Source: Eubacterium multiforme (GTDB lineage: Bacteria > Bacillota > Clostridia > Clostridiales > Clostridiaceae). Taken from it: DNA of 64,000 bases. A program made the position numbers and the translations under genes. Positions 38,579 through 46,858 of the stretch are shown here, in pieces. The DNA lies in the NCBI RefSeq assembly GCF_030813415.1, contig NZ_JAUSUF010000001.1, forward strand, positions 1 through 64,000, given 5' to 3'. Position 1 is the stretch's first letter, and every line of letters begins with the position of its first letter. A model generated the notes under the pieces. The model did not search any database. It worked only from the letters and a program-made list of their open reading frames with translations, and was not told the DNA's origin.

Positions 38579-38623
38579 CTACTTTATTAATCTTAATAAG
38601 AAAATAATTCTTCAAATTTGACT

Positions 38624-38902
38624 TTATCTAATTACAAATATAAAAATTGTAACTACTGAAATAAATATTGCACCACATAAACTAAATATTGCAACTACTT
38701 TATTCTTCTTCCAATTTTGAATTGCTTGAATAAACATCAATACACCTAATAATGGTTCAAGTACATTTATTGCAGTTTCCCAAGCAGCTAAAATCTGTAT
38801 ACCAGCCAATACTATTATACTTAGCGAGCAAATAATACCAATTATAGATAACGCTTTTTCATATGGTTGCTTTTGACTCCATATATCTTTAATATTTTCC
38901 AT
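38624..38902 (-). CDS. small three-helix membrane protein (hypothetical)
   Basis: This is a 92-residue protein with three hydrophobic helices (about 17-37, 45-60, 70-91) and an AGGAGG ribosome site. It lies eight bases after the radical SAM gene and so is probably co-transcribed with it. I do not recognise the family, and no functional motif is seen. Confidence 0.7.
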   Translation of the reverse strand: MENIKDIWSQKQPYEKALSIIGIICSLSIIVLAGIQILAAWETAINVLEPLLGVLMFIQAIQNWKKNKVVAIFSLCGAIFISVVTIFIFVIR

Positions 38903-38910
38903 TTTACCTC

Positions 38911-39783
38911 CTATATATCAAATCCTATTTGAACTTCATTATTTTTTTCTTCAAAAGCTCTAATATAATTAAAAACCTCTTTTATGTCACAAATAATATT
39001 ATTTTTCTGACATGTTTCTTTAATAATTCCCATCAAATTTTCATGATTTTTACTTATTACTTCATAGCTATTCCCATATTGTCTTATGTACATTTCTTTT
39101 AAACCTTTAAAATGCTTATCTAAATTCTTATAATAATATTCTCTATTTCCATTTCTTAATGTTAACCCAATACCAAATACTATAATTCCTTTAACTTTAG
39201 CCTCTATACAATAATCTAAAATCCCTCTTATATTTTCTTCTGTATCATTTATATAAGGTAAAATAGGAGTTATCCAAACTACTGTAGGAATTTTATTATC
39301 CCTAAATATCTTTAAAGCTTCAAATCGTTCTTTTGTTGTAGAAACATTTGGCTCAATAATCTTGCATAATTCTTCATCATAAGTTGTTAATGTCATCTGT
39401 ACGACACACTTTGCTTTATTATTTATACTTCTTAGCAAATCTAAATCCCTTAATATTCTATTTGATTTAGTTTGTATTGATAACCCAAACCCATACTTAT
39501 CAATTATTTCTAAACATTTTCTGGTGTTTTGAAGTTTTTCTTCTAAATGAATATACGGATCGCTCATTGCACCTGTTCCAATCATACACTTTTTCTTTTT
39601 TCTCATAAGTGTATTTTCTAGTAACTTTGGTCCATTAGTCTTAACCTCTATATCTTCAAAAATATGATTCATTCCATAACAAATACTTCGGGAGTCACAA
39701 TATATACATCCATGAGTACATCCCCTATAAATATTTATTCCATTATTACTAGATAGAATACTCTTTACTATAACATCATGCAT
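38911..39783 (-). CDS. radical SAM protein (SPL/Rv2578c-like)
   Basis: This is a 290-residue radical SAM protein. The [4Fe-4S]-binding motif C-x3-C-x2-C appears as CTHGCIYC near residue 22, preceded by NIYRG, which marks the spore-photoproduct-lyase-like/Rv2578c branch. The middle contains a conserved Lys/Arg-rich KKKCMIGTGAMSDPYIHLE and TPILPYINDTEENI. The start at 39783 is set by AAGGGGG ten bases upstream. No DNA-lesion-specific residues can be confirmed by eye, so the substrate is unknown. Its neighbours are a GyrI-like gene (17-41 bases upstream) and a small membrane protein. Confidence 0.82.
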   Translation of the reverse strand: MHDVIVKSILSSNNGINIYRGCTHGCIYCDSRSICYGMNHIFEDIEVKTNGPKLLENTLMRKKKKCMIGTGAMSDPYIHLEEKLQNTRKCLEIIDKYGFGLSIQTKSNRILRDLDLLRSINNKAKCVVQMTLTTYDEELCKIIEPNVSTTKERFEALKIFRDNKIPTVVWITPILPYINDTEENIRGILDYCIEAKVKGIIVFGIGLTLRNGNREYYYKNLDKHFKGLKEMYIRQYGNSYEVISKNHENLMGIIKETCQKNNIICDIKEVFNYIRAFEEKNNEVQIGFDI

Positions 39784-39824
39784 ATAATCATAACCCCCTT
39801 CTAACACATTGTATCTTTTAATAA

Positions 39825-40265
39825 TTACTTCAATGAAATATAGATATTAATTTTAGCATTATCAAAATCTGCATTTAAATATTCTTCAAAATCTGCTTCA
39901 TAACTTCTATCTAAATCCATTTTACAAATTTCATTCCAAGCTTCTGCAACTGCTTTTTGCATATTTCCTTCAATAAAAAACTTAGCATATTTTCCTGAAG
40001 GAATTTTCTTTATTGTAATCCCTTCATTTTCAGCCTTACATACCTCATTGCCTACTGTAACTGTATACTTATTATCTTCATAATCTGAATAAAGTCCTAT
40101 GGCGTATTCATTCACCTTATTTTTTATTGTTTCGTTAATCCCATCTTGATACATTTTTTCCCAAAGACCTCCGATAATTTTCCCCATATTAGGATCATCA
40201 TTACTTGTAATCGCACTAATTCCTACCACTATTTTTTCTTCTAAATTAACAATTTCATAATTCAT
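39825..40265 (-). CDS. GyrI-like/AraC effector-binding domain protein
   Basis: This is a 146-residue stand-alone effector-binding domain (SOUL/GyrI-like fold). Its strands include EIVNLEEKIVVGISAITSN, the IGGLWEKMYQDG helix, and the AIGLYSDYEDNKYTVTVG segment, typical of small-molecule binding domains in AraC/MerR regulators and of small-molecule hydrolases. GGAGGT precedes the start. The palindrome at 40310-40337 covers its probable promoter, suggesting control by the adjacent WYL regulator. Confidence 0.8.
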   Translation of the reverse strand: MNYEIVNLEEKIVVGISAITSNDDPNMGKIIGGLWEKMYQDGINETIKNKVNEYAIGLYSDYEDNKYTVTVGNEVCKAENEGITIKKIPSGKYAKFFIEGNMQKAVAEAWNEICKMDLDRSYEADFEEYLNADFDNAKINIYISLK

Positions 40266-40309
40266 ATTAATAACCTCCATATATATTTGATAAGGCTATT
40301 ATACTTAAG

Positions 40310-40337
40310 TTAATATGACAACTACATGTCATATTAA
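40310..40337. promoter_or_regulatory. candidate operator palindrome between the WYL regulator and the GyrI-like gene
   Basis: TTAATATGACA, a 6-base spacer, and TGTCATATTAA form a perfect 11-bp inverted repeat. It overlaps the stop codon of the WYL regulator gene and lies over the -35 region in front of a TATAAT element on the minus strand at about 40301-40306. This is the usual place for an operator of a linked regulator. Confidence 0.55.
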
Positions 40338-41236
40338 AAATAATTTAAAAGCATTTTTTCAATTTTATTCTTTATTTCCATTCTTATTTCTTGTGGTTCT
40401 AAAATTTCACATTCTTCTCCAAATGAAAATATATAGCTAAAAAGCCATTCTCCTTTTGGATATTCAATATTAACTAGAAAACTACCATCATCTAGTTTCT
40501 TAAAATTTTCAAATTCATCATAGACTCTATATGCCATTTTAGAGGAAATTTTCATTTTTAAAGTAATAAATTCACCATTAAAAATCTTATCTTCCCTCAC
40601 TATTTTTTTTGGTGTTTTAATATTAAAGCTTTCTTCAGAAATATATAAATCCTTTATCCTTCTTAATTTAAAAAATCTATAATCATTTCGCACCCTACAA
40701 TATCCGTACATATACCAACTTTGCCCTTTAAAATATAATTTTAATGGACATACTTCCCTGCTAATATTTTCACCTTTGCCACTACTATAATTAAAATTCA
40801 CTACTTTTTTACTTAATATTGAAGATTTAAGATTATTAAAAGTTTCTTTTTCTCTTTCTGCATTTCCCCAATTTGAAAAATCAACTTCTATCCAATCAGT
40901 ATCATTTTTACCTAATATATTATTTAATTTTCTAAAAACCTTTTCAATCTTTTCATCATTAAAACTTATAGCATTAACGGCTCTTATAGATGATAGTATT
41001 TCTAATCTTTCTTCTTCTGTTAATATAGCTTTATTTAATACAAAGCCTGATAATATAGATATACCTCCACCTTTTCCTTTACTCATATATACTGGAATTC
41101 CTGCTGCCGACAGTGTTTCAATATCTCTATAAATAGTTCTTTGTGACACTTCAAATCTTTCTGCTAATTCTTTTGCAGTTACAATATTCTTCTCTAAAAG
41201 AATATATATAATCTCAAATAATCTATTTACCTGCAT
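40334..41236 (-). CDS. YafY-type HTH-WYL transcriptional regulator
   Basis: This is a 300-residue regulator with an N-terminal HTH_11 domain (about 1-60: VTAKELAERFEVSQRTIYRDIETLSAAGIPV), the YafY linker GGGISIL, a WYL ligand-binding domain (about 130-210: SWYMYGYCRVRNDYRFFKLRRI) and a WCX C-terminal domain. WYL domains bind nucleic acid or small ligands. It is followed by the palindrome and the GyrI-like gene, its most likely target. Confidence 0.9.
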   Translation of the reverse strand: MQVNRLFEIIYILLEKNIVTAKELAERFEVSQRTIYRDIETLSAAGIPVYMSKGKGGGISILSGFVLNKAILTEEERLEILSSIRAVNAISFNDEKIEKVFRKLNNILGKNDTDWIEVDFSNWGNAEREKETFNNLKSSILSKKVVNFNYSSGKGENISREVCPLKLYFKGQSWYMYGYCRVRNDYRFFKLRRIKDLYISEESFNIKTPKKIVREDKIFNGEFITLKMKISSKMAYRVYDEFENFKKLDDGSFLVNIEYPKGEWLFSYIFSFGEECEILEPQEIRMEIKNKIEKMLLNYF

Positions 41237-41264
41237 AATAAAGCCCTTCTTCCTTTGAAATTTA

Positions 41265-41780
41265 TTAATTTAATTCCTGCTCTATTATAATAATTGATTC
41301 TTCATGCTCACCAATCATTTCAACTGATATTTTTTTAATCACAGTGCTAAATTTATCATTACATTTACTTACATCATCAAATGCTTTATCAAGTAATTCA
41401 GCAGAGGATAATTTTCCAACTGTCATATGTGGAATATACTCATAACCTAAATCAAATTCCTTTAGTTTATCTTTATATAACATATCATGAATGTTTTTAA
41501 TTATACCCATACCTTGTACTACATTTAAAAACAAATAATTTCCATATTTATTTTCTTGCTTACTAAAACCTTCTAATTGAACTTCAAATTGGTGTATATC
41601 ACTTAAACACTCTTTTAAATATAAACTAAGTTCTTCATTAGTAATTTCACTATCAAAAGGAAAAACCAAAGTAATATGTGGTAATACTAAATCTGCTAAA
41701 GGATCATATTTCTTACGGATATTATTAATAACATCAATATTTTTAAATTCAGGAAAAATCATAATAGTTCTTGTATTCAT
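41265..41780 (-). CDS. 2'-5' RNA ligase/cyclic phosphodiesterase-family protein
   Basis: This is a 171-residue two-histidine phosphoesterase. The tandem HxT motifs are present as PHITLVFPF (His35) and PHMTVGKL (His at about 117), the catalytic pair of the 2H superfamily. The substrate could be a 2',3'-cyclic nucleotide, a tRNA end or another phosphodiester; it cannot be told from sequence. It lies 28 bases upstream of the WYL regulator gene. Confidence 0.85.
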   Translation of the reverse strand: MNTRTIMIFPEFKNIDVINNIRKKYDPLADLVLPHITLVFPFDSEITNEELSLYLKECLSDIHQFEVQLEGFSKQENKYGNYLFLNVVQGMGIIKNIHDMLYKDKLKEFDLGYEYIPHMTVGKLSSAELLDKAFDDVSKCNDKFSTVIKKISVEMIGEHEESIIIIEQELN

Positions 41781-41897
41781 CTCATATCACCTCTTTAAAT
41801 TAAAATTTATAATTAAATTAATTTTAAAACATAATCTTTTCATATACCACTTAAATATTAAAATTAAGTACCTTGATATGGATATAGAAGTTAAAAG

Positions 41898-42034
41898 TAA
41901 ATAAAAAAGTGCTCCATCCCGCAAAGATTAGCACTTTTCCTTCAAATTAATTTTCAATTACTCTAGTCCAATAGCCCTAAAACAAAATAAATGTTCCAAG
42001 ATTTATCTTAGTATTAGCGAACTAAGATTTTCTT
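41898..42034 (-). ncRNA. candidate small RNA with its own promoter and terminator
   Basis: An extended -10 (TGATATAAT, minus strand 42049-42041) lies just ahead of a block that begins with an 8-bp hairpin (42005-42028). The block ends in a 9-bp terminator hairpin (41905-41938: AAAAGTGCT/AGCACTTTT) followed by six T. The inferred transcript is about 135 bases, has no open reading frame that I can see, and sits alone in a 396-base gap. It could also be the 3' untranslated end of the upstream regulator mRNA. Confidence 0.45.
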
Positions 42035-42177
42035 ATTTATATTATATCAAATTTTTATAAAAAATAAACCTATATATTTTTTATTTAAAATTTGTAGGGA
42101 CTTTAAGTAAATTTTTAAAATATATATTATTATTCATCAAAAAAGGATATGTTTAACTACTTTTTTAAATTTCAGCA

Positions 42178-43209
42178 CTATTCTAACAGAAATTTTATCC
42201 TAGAATCATTTTTGATAAAATCAAGAGTTTTATCTTCTTTAATTATCCCTTTTACTAATCGTTTATATTTATCGCTATCCCAACTGTTGGGCACATTAAT
42301 TTTTATATGTCTATATAGTTTTGATTTCAGAGAATCGTTCATGCTACTTGCTTCATTCACCATATTTATAATCATTTCTATGGCTTTTTCTTTATCCTGT
42401 TTTTCTTTTGCTAAAGATAACTCTAATTGATATTTATGGTATGCTCCAAGATCAAATACTTCAGCAACCTTTTTAGCACGCTCTATGTATTCTTCTGCTT
42501 CAATAAATTTATTTTCTTTGTATGACAGATTTATTATAAAAGATAAAGCAGCGAATGTTTCATGAGCATTATTTCTTAATTTTTCTTCATAAATACCATA
42601 AGCCTCATCAAAATTCCCGCTACTTTCAAATAACAATGCCTGTTGAATTTTTTTATCTACCTCTAATTCTGGAATTTTATCTAATACTTCTTGAGCTTTT
42701 TTATACTCTTTTTTCATCCTATACATTACTGATAATTCTAAATTTGCCATAGAAGCTGTCTTTTCTTTACTGCTTCCTGATACAAGTTCAAGCCAGTCAA
42801 TTATTTTCCTTTCATATTTATCTTTTTCCTCAATTTGATCCGACAATAAATGTATTCTTAATACTACTGATATCCAATATACCAATTCATCACAACTTGG
42901 ATATTTTTTAATTAAATCACTAGCCTTTTCAAAAGCCTTTTGGAATCCATCTTTTGATGCCATTTCACCTATCTCTTTTGTAAATTTTTTCACTTCTGCA
43001 TCTGTTAAATCCTCATTAAATGCCAATAAAGTATTAACATCAATTTTCAAAATACGTGCAAGAGGTGCTAGCAATGTTATATCTGGATATGATATTCCAT
43101 TTTCCCACTTATTTACTGCTGGTGCACTTATATTTAAATGGTTAGCAACTTGCTCTTGGGTAAGATTTTCTTTTTTTCTATAATTTCTAATAACTTCACT
43201 TATTTTCAT
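42178..43209 (-). CDS. XRE-family regulator with TPR-like C-terminal domain
   Basis: This is a 343-residue protein with an N-terminal helix-turn-helix (about 6-60: LTQEQVANHLNISAPAVNKWENG) and a long helical repeat domain (about 85-330) resembling tetratricopeptide repeats. This is the layout of peptide-responsive RRNPP-like regulators and of many clostridial Xre-TPR proteins. No small signal-peptide gene is evident next to it. Confidence 0.82.
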   Translation of the reverse strand: MKISEVIRNYRKKENLTQEQVANHLNISAPAVNKWENGISYPDITLLAPLARILKIDVNTLLAFNEDLTDAEVKKFTKEIGEMASKDGFQKAFEKASDLIKKYPSCDELVYWISVVLRIHLLSDQIEEKDKYERKIIDWLELVSGSSKEKTASMANLELSVMYRMKKEYKKAQEVLDKIPELEVDKKIQQALLFESSGNFDEAYGIYEEKLRNNAHETFAALSFIINLSYKENKFIEAEEYIERAKKVAEVFDLGAYHKYQLELSLAKEKQDKEKAIEMIINMVNEASSMNDSLKSKLYRHIKINVPNSWDSDKYKRLVKGIIKEDKTLDFIKNDSRIKFLLE

Positions 43210-43524
43210 AAAATTAACTCCTCCATTTATTTATACATTTAACTAACTTAGGACTTCATTAATTAAATGATATCAGAGCTATATAATTTAAACAATTGAA
43301 GCATTTTCATCTTTTATTTATAAAAATTAACTATTAGTTACTTTAATTTCCTTAATAAAAATATTTTGAATCTTAATTGCGATATAATATTTCTACCTGT
43401 AAAAATAGCCTTAAATATATCTAAAAAAAATATACCTATTTATGGTACGGTTCTCTTTATCTAATTCTAAAATAATAATATTCAATTATTAATTATATAC
43501 AGACAGAAATTATTTTCTATAAAA
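43210..43524. other. gene-free AT-rich stretch
   Basis: No gene, RNA or convincing repeat is visible on either strand. It probably holds the promoter of the XRE-TPR gene at its left end. Confidence 0.5.
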
Positions 43525-43549
43525 AAAGTGCCAATAAAATTGGCACTTT
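43525..43549 (-). terminator. rho-independent terminator of the isc-mnmA operon
   Basis: An 11-bp perfect stem (AAAGTGCCAAT/ATTGGCACTTT) with a 3-base loop and a T-run on the minus strand lies 30 bases after the mnmA stop codon. Confidence 0.9.
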
Positions 43550-43579
43550 AAATTTATATACTTTTTCTTTAACTATATT

Positions 43580-44659
43580 TTATGCTAATCCTTCTATTAT
43601 TCCACCGCCAACAACAACATTTCCATCATAAAAAACTACTGATTGACCCTTTGTTATTGCTCTTTGTTTATCTTTAAATGAAACTTTAACCTTTCCATCT
43701 TTAAGTGGTGAAATTATAGCATCTGCAGGCCTTGCTGCATATCTAACCTTAGCTTGAACTTCCATATCTTCCTTTAACTCATCAAAAGGAATGAAATTAA
43801 CATCCTTAGCTACTAAATCTGTTTTAAATATATTTTCTTCTGATCCTATAACAACTTCATTTTTCTTAGGATTTATGCCTATTACAAAAACTGGCTTTCC
43901 AAGAGCTAATCCAAGACCTTTTCTTTGACCTATAGTATAATAAACTATTCCTTTATGTCTTCCTAGTATATTTCCTTTACTATCAACAAAGTTTCCTGGT
44001 TTAACTTCATTTGGACGTTCTTCCTTTATGAATCTTCCATGATTGTTGTCTGGTATAAAACATATTTCTTCACTATCTTTTTTATTATGAACTGCAAGAC
44101 CTATTTCCTTTGCAATTTCTCTTATTTTATCCTTAGTGTACTCTCCACAAGGCATTAATGTATGAGCTAATTGATCTTGAGTAAAATTATAAAGAGCATA
44201 AGTTTGATCTTTTTTATCATCATCAGATCTAATTAAAAGATATCTTCCATCTCTTTCTTCTATTTTAGCATAATGACCAGTTGCTACATATTCAGCTCCA
44301 ATTCCTCTAGCTTTTCTTAAAAGCTCATCAAATTTTAAATGCTTATTACATGCAATACATGGGTTTGGAGTTTTTCCATCTATATATTCTTGAACAAAAT
44401 ATTTAATAACTTTATTTTTAAATGAATCTCTAAAGTTTAAAACATAAAAAGGAATATCTAATTTTTCGCAAACACGTCTAGCGTCTTCTACAGCAGATAG
44501 AGAACAGCATCCACCTTCTCTTTCTTCATATTCCTTATCCTCTTGCCAAATTTGCATAGTAATTCCTATTACATCATATCCTTGTTTCTTTAAAAGGTAA
44601 GCAGCGACGGAGCTATCAACTCCGCCGCTCATACCTACAACTACTTTTTTCTTTTCCAT
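43580..44659 (-). CDS. mnmA: tRNA-specific 2-thiouridylase MnmA
   Basis: This ATP-dependent enzyme places sulfur on uridine 34 of Lys, Glu and Gln tRNAs. The 359 residues contain the PP-loop [12 protein letters not shown] at the N-terminus, the catalytic cysteines in [12 protein letters not shown] (about 102) and EEICFIPD (about 199), and the C-terminal barrel. It is the last gene of the Rrf2-NifS-NifU-MnmA operon. NifS would supply its sulfur, so the gene order matches the pathway. Confidence 0.97.
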   Translation of the reverse strand: MEKKKVVVGMSGGVDSSVAAYLLKKQGYDVIGITMQIWQEDKEYEEREGGCCSLSAVEDARRVCEKLDIPFYVLNFRDSFKNKVIKYFVQEYIDGKTPNPCIACNKHLKFDELLRKARGIGAEYVATGHYAKIEERDGRYLLIRSDDDKKDQTYALYNFTQDQLAHTLMPCGEYTKDKIREIAKEIGLAVHNKKDSEEICFIPDNNHGRFIKEERPNEVKPGNFVDSKGNILGRHKGIVYYTIGQRKGLGLALGKPVFVIGINPKKNEVVIGSEENIFKTDLVAKDVNFIPFDELKEDMEVQAKVRYAARPADAIISPLKDGKVKVSFKDKQRAITKGQSVVFYDGNVVVGGGIIEGLA

Positions 44660-44667
44660 TCCATCAC

Positions 44668-45102
44668 CTATTCTTGGCCATGAACATGGTCATGTAGGTC
44701 ATCTCCATGTTCTTTGAAATCCCAAGGTTCTAATCCTTGTCTCTTTCTGTAGTCATTTATAGCCTTATGAATTGCTTCTTCAGCTAATACTGAGCAATGC
44801 ATCTTTACTGGTGGAAGTCCATCTAATGCTTCTGCAACTGCTTGATTTGATAAGTGCCAAGCTTCTTCAATTGGCTTTCCCTTTATTAATTCTGTTGCCA
44901 TTGATGATGAAGCTATAGCTGATCCACAACCAAATGTTTCAAATTTAGCATCCTTTATAATATTATCCTCTATCTTTAGGTATACTCTCATGATATCTCC
45001 GCATTTAGCGTTTCCAACTTCTCCTACACCATTTGCATCTTCTATAATTCCTACATTTTTTGGATTTCTAAAGTGCTCCATAACTTTTTCACTATATATC
45101 AT
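44668..45102 (-). CDS. nifU: NifU/IscU-like Fe-S cluster scaffold protein
   Basis: This is a 144-residue scaffold on which Fe-S clusters are assembled from sulfur delivered by the desulfurase. The three conserved cysteines are Cys34 (KCGD, with Asp36), Cys59 (FGCGSA) and Cys103 ([10 protein letters not shown]). The C-terminal tail is rich in His and Asp, typical of clostridial homologues. It lies two bases downstream of the desulfurase gene. It is the IscU-like domain only, without the C-terminal Nfu domain of true NifU. Confidence 0.93.
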   Translation of the reverse strand: MIYSEKVMEHFRNPKNVGIIEDANGVGEVGNAKCGDIMRVYLKIEDNIIKDAKFETFGCGSAIASSSMATELIKGKPIEEAWHLSNQAVAEALDGLPPVKMHCSVLAEEAIHKAINDYRKRQGLEPWDFKEHGDDLHDHVHGQE

Positions 45103-45104
45103 AA

Positions 45105-46286
45105 TTAATTTTCTCCCTTCTTAATGAAGTCAGTCCAAAGTGGGGACATACTTCTAAGTCTTTCAATAATTGGTGGTAAAACTTCTAGTAAATAATCAAC
45201 ATCCTCTTCTGTTGAACCATCACCCAAAGTTAATCTTAATGATCCATGAGCCTTTTCATGTGGTAAACCTATTGCTAGTAACACATGTGAAGGATCTAAT
45301 GAACCTGATGTACAAGCACTACCACTAGATGCACATACACCTTCAAAGTCTAATGAAAGTAATATTGATTCTCCTTCTATAAACTCAAATGATACATTGA
45401 CATTAGCAGGAAGTCTCTTATCTCCTGTTGGTCCATTTAATCTTGAGTAAGGAATCTTTAATAGACCATCTATTAATCTATCTCTTAAAACTGTCATATT
45501 TTTAATATGATTTTCTAAATTATCTGTTGCAAGTTCTATAGCTTTTCCAAGTCCAACTATTCCTGCAATATTTTCTGTTCCAGCTCTTCTATTTCTTTCT
45601 TGTCCGCCTCCATGGATAAGGTTATGGATTCTAACACCTTTTCTTATATAAAGAACACCAATTCCCTTTGGTCCATAAATTTTATGACCTGCAAGAGATA
45701 AAAGATCAATATTCATATCTTTAACATCTATTTTTACATTTCCAATTGCTTGAACAGCATCTGTATGGAATAATACTTTTCTTTCTCTACAAATCTTACC
45801 AATTTCTTTAATTGGTTCTATTGTACCAATTTCATTATTAGCAAACATAATAGAAACTAATATAGTTTTATCTGTAATTGCATTTTTTAAATCTTCTAAA
45901 TTTATAAATCCTTCTTCATCAACATCTAAATAAGTAACATCAAAGCCTAATTTTTCTAAGTATTGACAAGTATGTAATACTGCATGATGTTCTATTTTAG
46001 TTGTTATTATATGATTTCCTTTATTTTTGTAAGCAGAAGCAATACCTTTTATTGCCCAGTTATCAGCTTCTGATCCACCACCTGTAAAATACACTTCGCT
46101 TTCATCAGCATTTAAAGCCTTTGCAACTTGTGCTCTTCCTTTATCTACCGCCATCTTTGTCCTTCTTGATATTTCATAGAATGATGATGGGTTTCCAAAA
46201 TTATTTGTGAAGTATGGAAGCATTTCTTCTAATACTTCTGGTTTAACATATGTTGTTGCAGCATAATCCATATATACTGGTTTCAT
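45105..46286 (-). CDS. nifS: cysteine desulfurase NifS/IscS
   Basis: This pyridoxal phosphate enzyme converts cysteine to alanine and a protein-bound persulfide. The PLP lysine is Lys202 in LAGHKIYGPKG; the catalytic Cys325 sits in SSGSACTSGS, the long-loop group I (IscS/NifS) type. The 393-residue length is normal. It lies between the Rrf2 regulator (two-base gap) and the scaffold gene, and would feed both Fe-S assembly and MnmA. Confidence 0.96.
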   Translation of the reverse strand: MKPVYMDYAATTYVKPEVLEEMLPYFTNNFGNPSSFYEISRRTKMAVDKGRAQVAKALNADESEVYFTGGGSEADNWAIKGIASAYKNKGNHIITTKIEHHAVLHTCQYLEKLGFDVTYLDVDEEGFINLEDLKNAITDKTILVSIMFANNEIGTIEPIKEIGKICRERKVLFHTDAVQAIGNVKIDVKDMNIDLLSLAGHKIYGPKGIGVLYIRKGVRIHNLIHGGGQERNRRAGTENIAGIVGLGKAIELATDNLENHIKNMTVLRDRLIDGLLKIPYSRLNGPTGDKRLPANVNVSFEFIEGESILLSLDFEGVCASSGSACTSGSLDPSHVLLAIGLPHEKAHGSLRLTLGDGSTEEDVDYLLEVLPPIIERLRSMSPLWTDFIKKGEN

Positions 46287-46288
46287 TT

Positions 46289-46741
46289 CTATTCACCTCT
46301 ATTTATAAGATTTAATTCTTCATTCTTTTGTTTTATTTTTTTAGAATCATTTACTATATCTTCAAGTGTTATTGATTCCATAACACTTTCTATACTGTCT
46401 TTAATCTTTTTCCAAAGAATCCTTGTTGCACAGCAATCTATATTATCGCACTTTGCGCCTTCTATGCAATCTGCAATTTCAATAGGACCTTCTAAAACAT
46501 ACATAATATCAGATACCTTTATATCCTTAGGTTCTCTATTAAGTACATATCCTCCTTGAGCTCCTCTTATACTTTTAATAAGCTTTGCCTTTCTAAGGGG
46601 ACTAAAAAGTTGTTCTAAATAATATTCAGATATATTTTGTCTTTTTGAAATTGTTTTTATTGATACTGGTGCATCTCCATAATTCATTGCTAAATCAACC
46701 ATAGCCTTAACACCATATCTTCCCTTTGTGGAAAGTTTCAT
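46289..46741 (-). CDS. iscR: Rrf2-family regulator (IscR-like)
   Basis: This is a 150-residue winged-helix regulator with the Rrf2 start MKLSTKGRYGVKAMVDLA and recognition helix ISEYYLEQLFSPLRKAKLIKS. Cysteines at 92, 98, 103 and 104 could hold an Fe-S cluster, as in IscR. Leading the nifS-nifU-mnmA operon, it most probably represses it in response to Fe-S status. The alternative is CymR-type control by cysteine metabolism. A palindrome downstream of its promoter is the candidate autoregulatory site. Confidence 0.88.
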   Translation of the reverse strand: MKLSTKGRYGVKAMVDLAMNYGDAPVSIKTISKRQNISEYYLEQLFSPLRKAKLIKSIRGAQGGYVLNREPKDIKVSDIMYVLEGPIEIADCIEGAKCDNIDCCATRILWKKIKDSIESVMESITLEDIVNDSKKIKQKNEELNLINRGE

Positions 46742-46761
46742 TTTATCACCCCTTAAAGTAG

Positions 46762-46772
46762 AGTAACTTACT
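46762..46772. promoter_or_regulatory. candidate Rrf2/IscR operator
   Basis: AGTAACTTACT is an inverted repeat (5-bp arms around one base) located about 10-19 bases downstream of the predicted transcription start of the iscR-nifS-nifU-mnmA operon. A bound repressor there would block transcription. The sequence only loosely resembles known IscR or CymR sites. Confidence 0.4.
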
Positions 46773-46787
46773 ACGATTTCTGTTTAT

Positions 46788-46816
46788 ATCTTACCAAATC
46801 ACTCTGCTATTGTCAA
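46788..46816 (-). promoter_or_regulatory. sigma-A promoter of the iscR-nifS-nifU-mnmA operon
   Basis: Perfect TTGACA (46816-46811) and TAAGAT (46793-46788) are separated by 17 bases on the minus strand, about 45 bases before the Rrf2 gene start. Confidence 0.85.
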
Positions 46817-46858
46817 TAATCATATATTAATTAATTATGAACAAAATTTTTCATTTGT

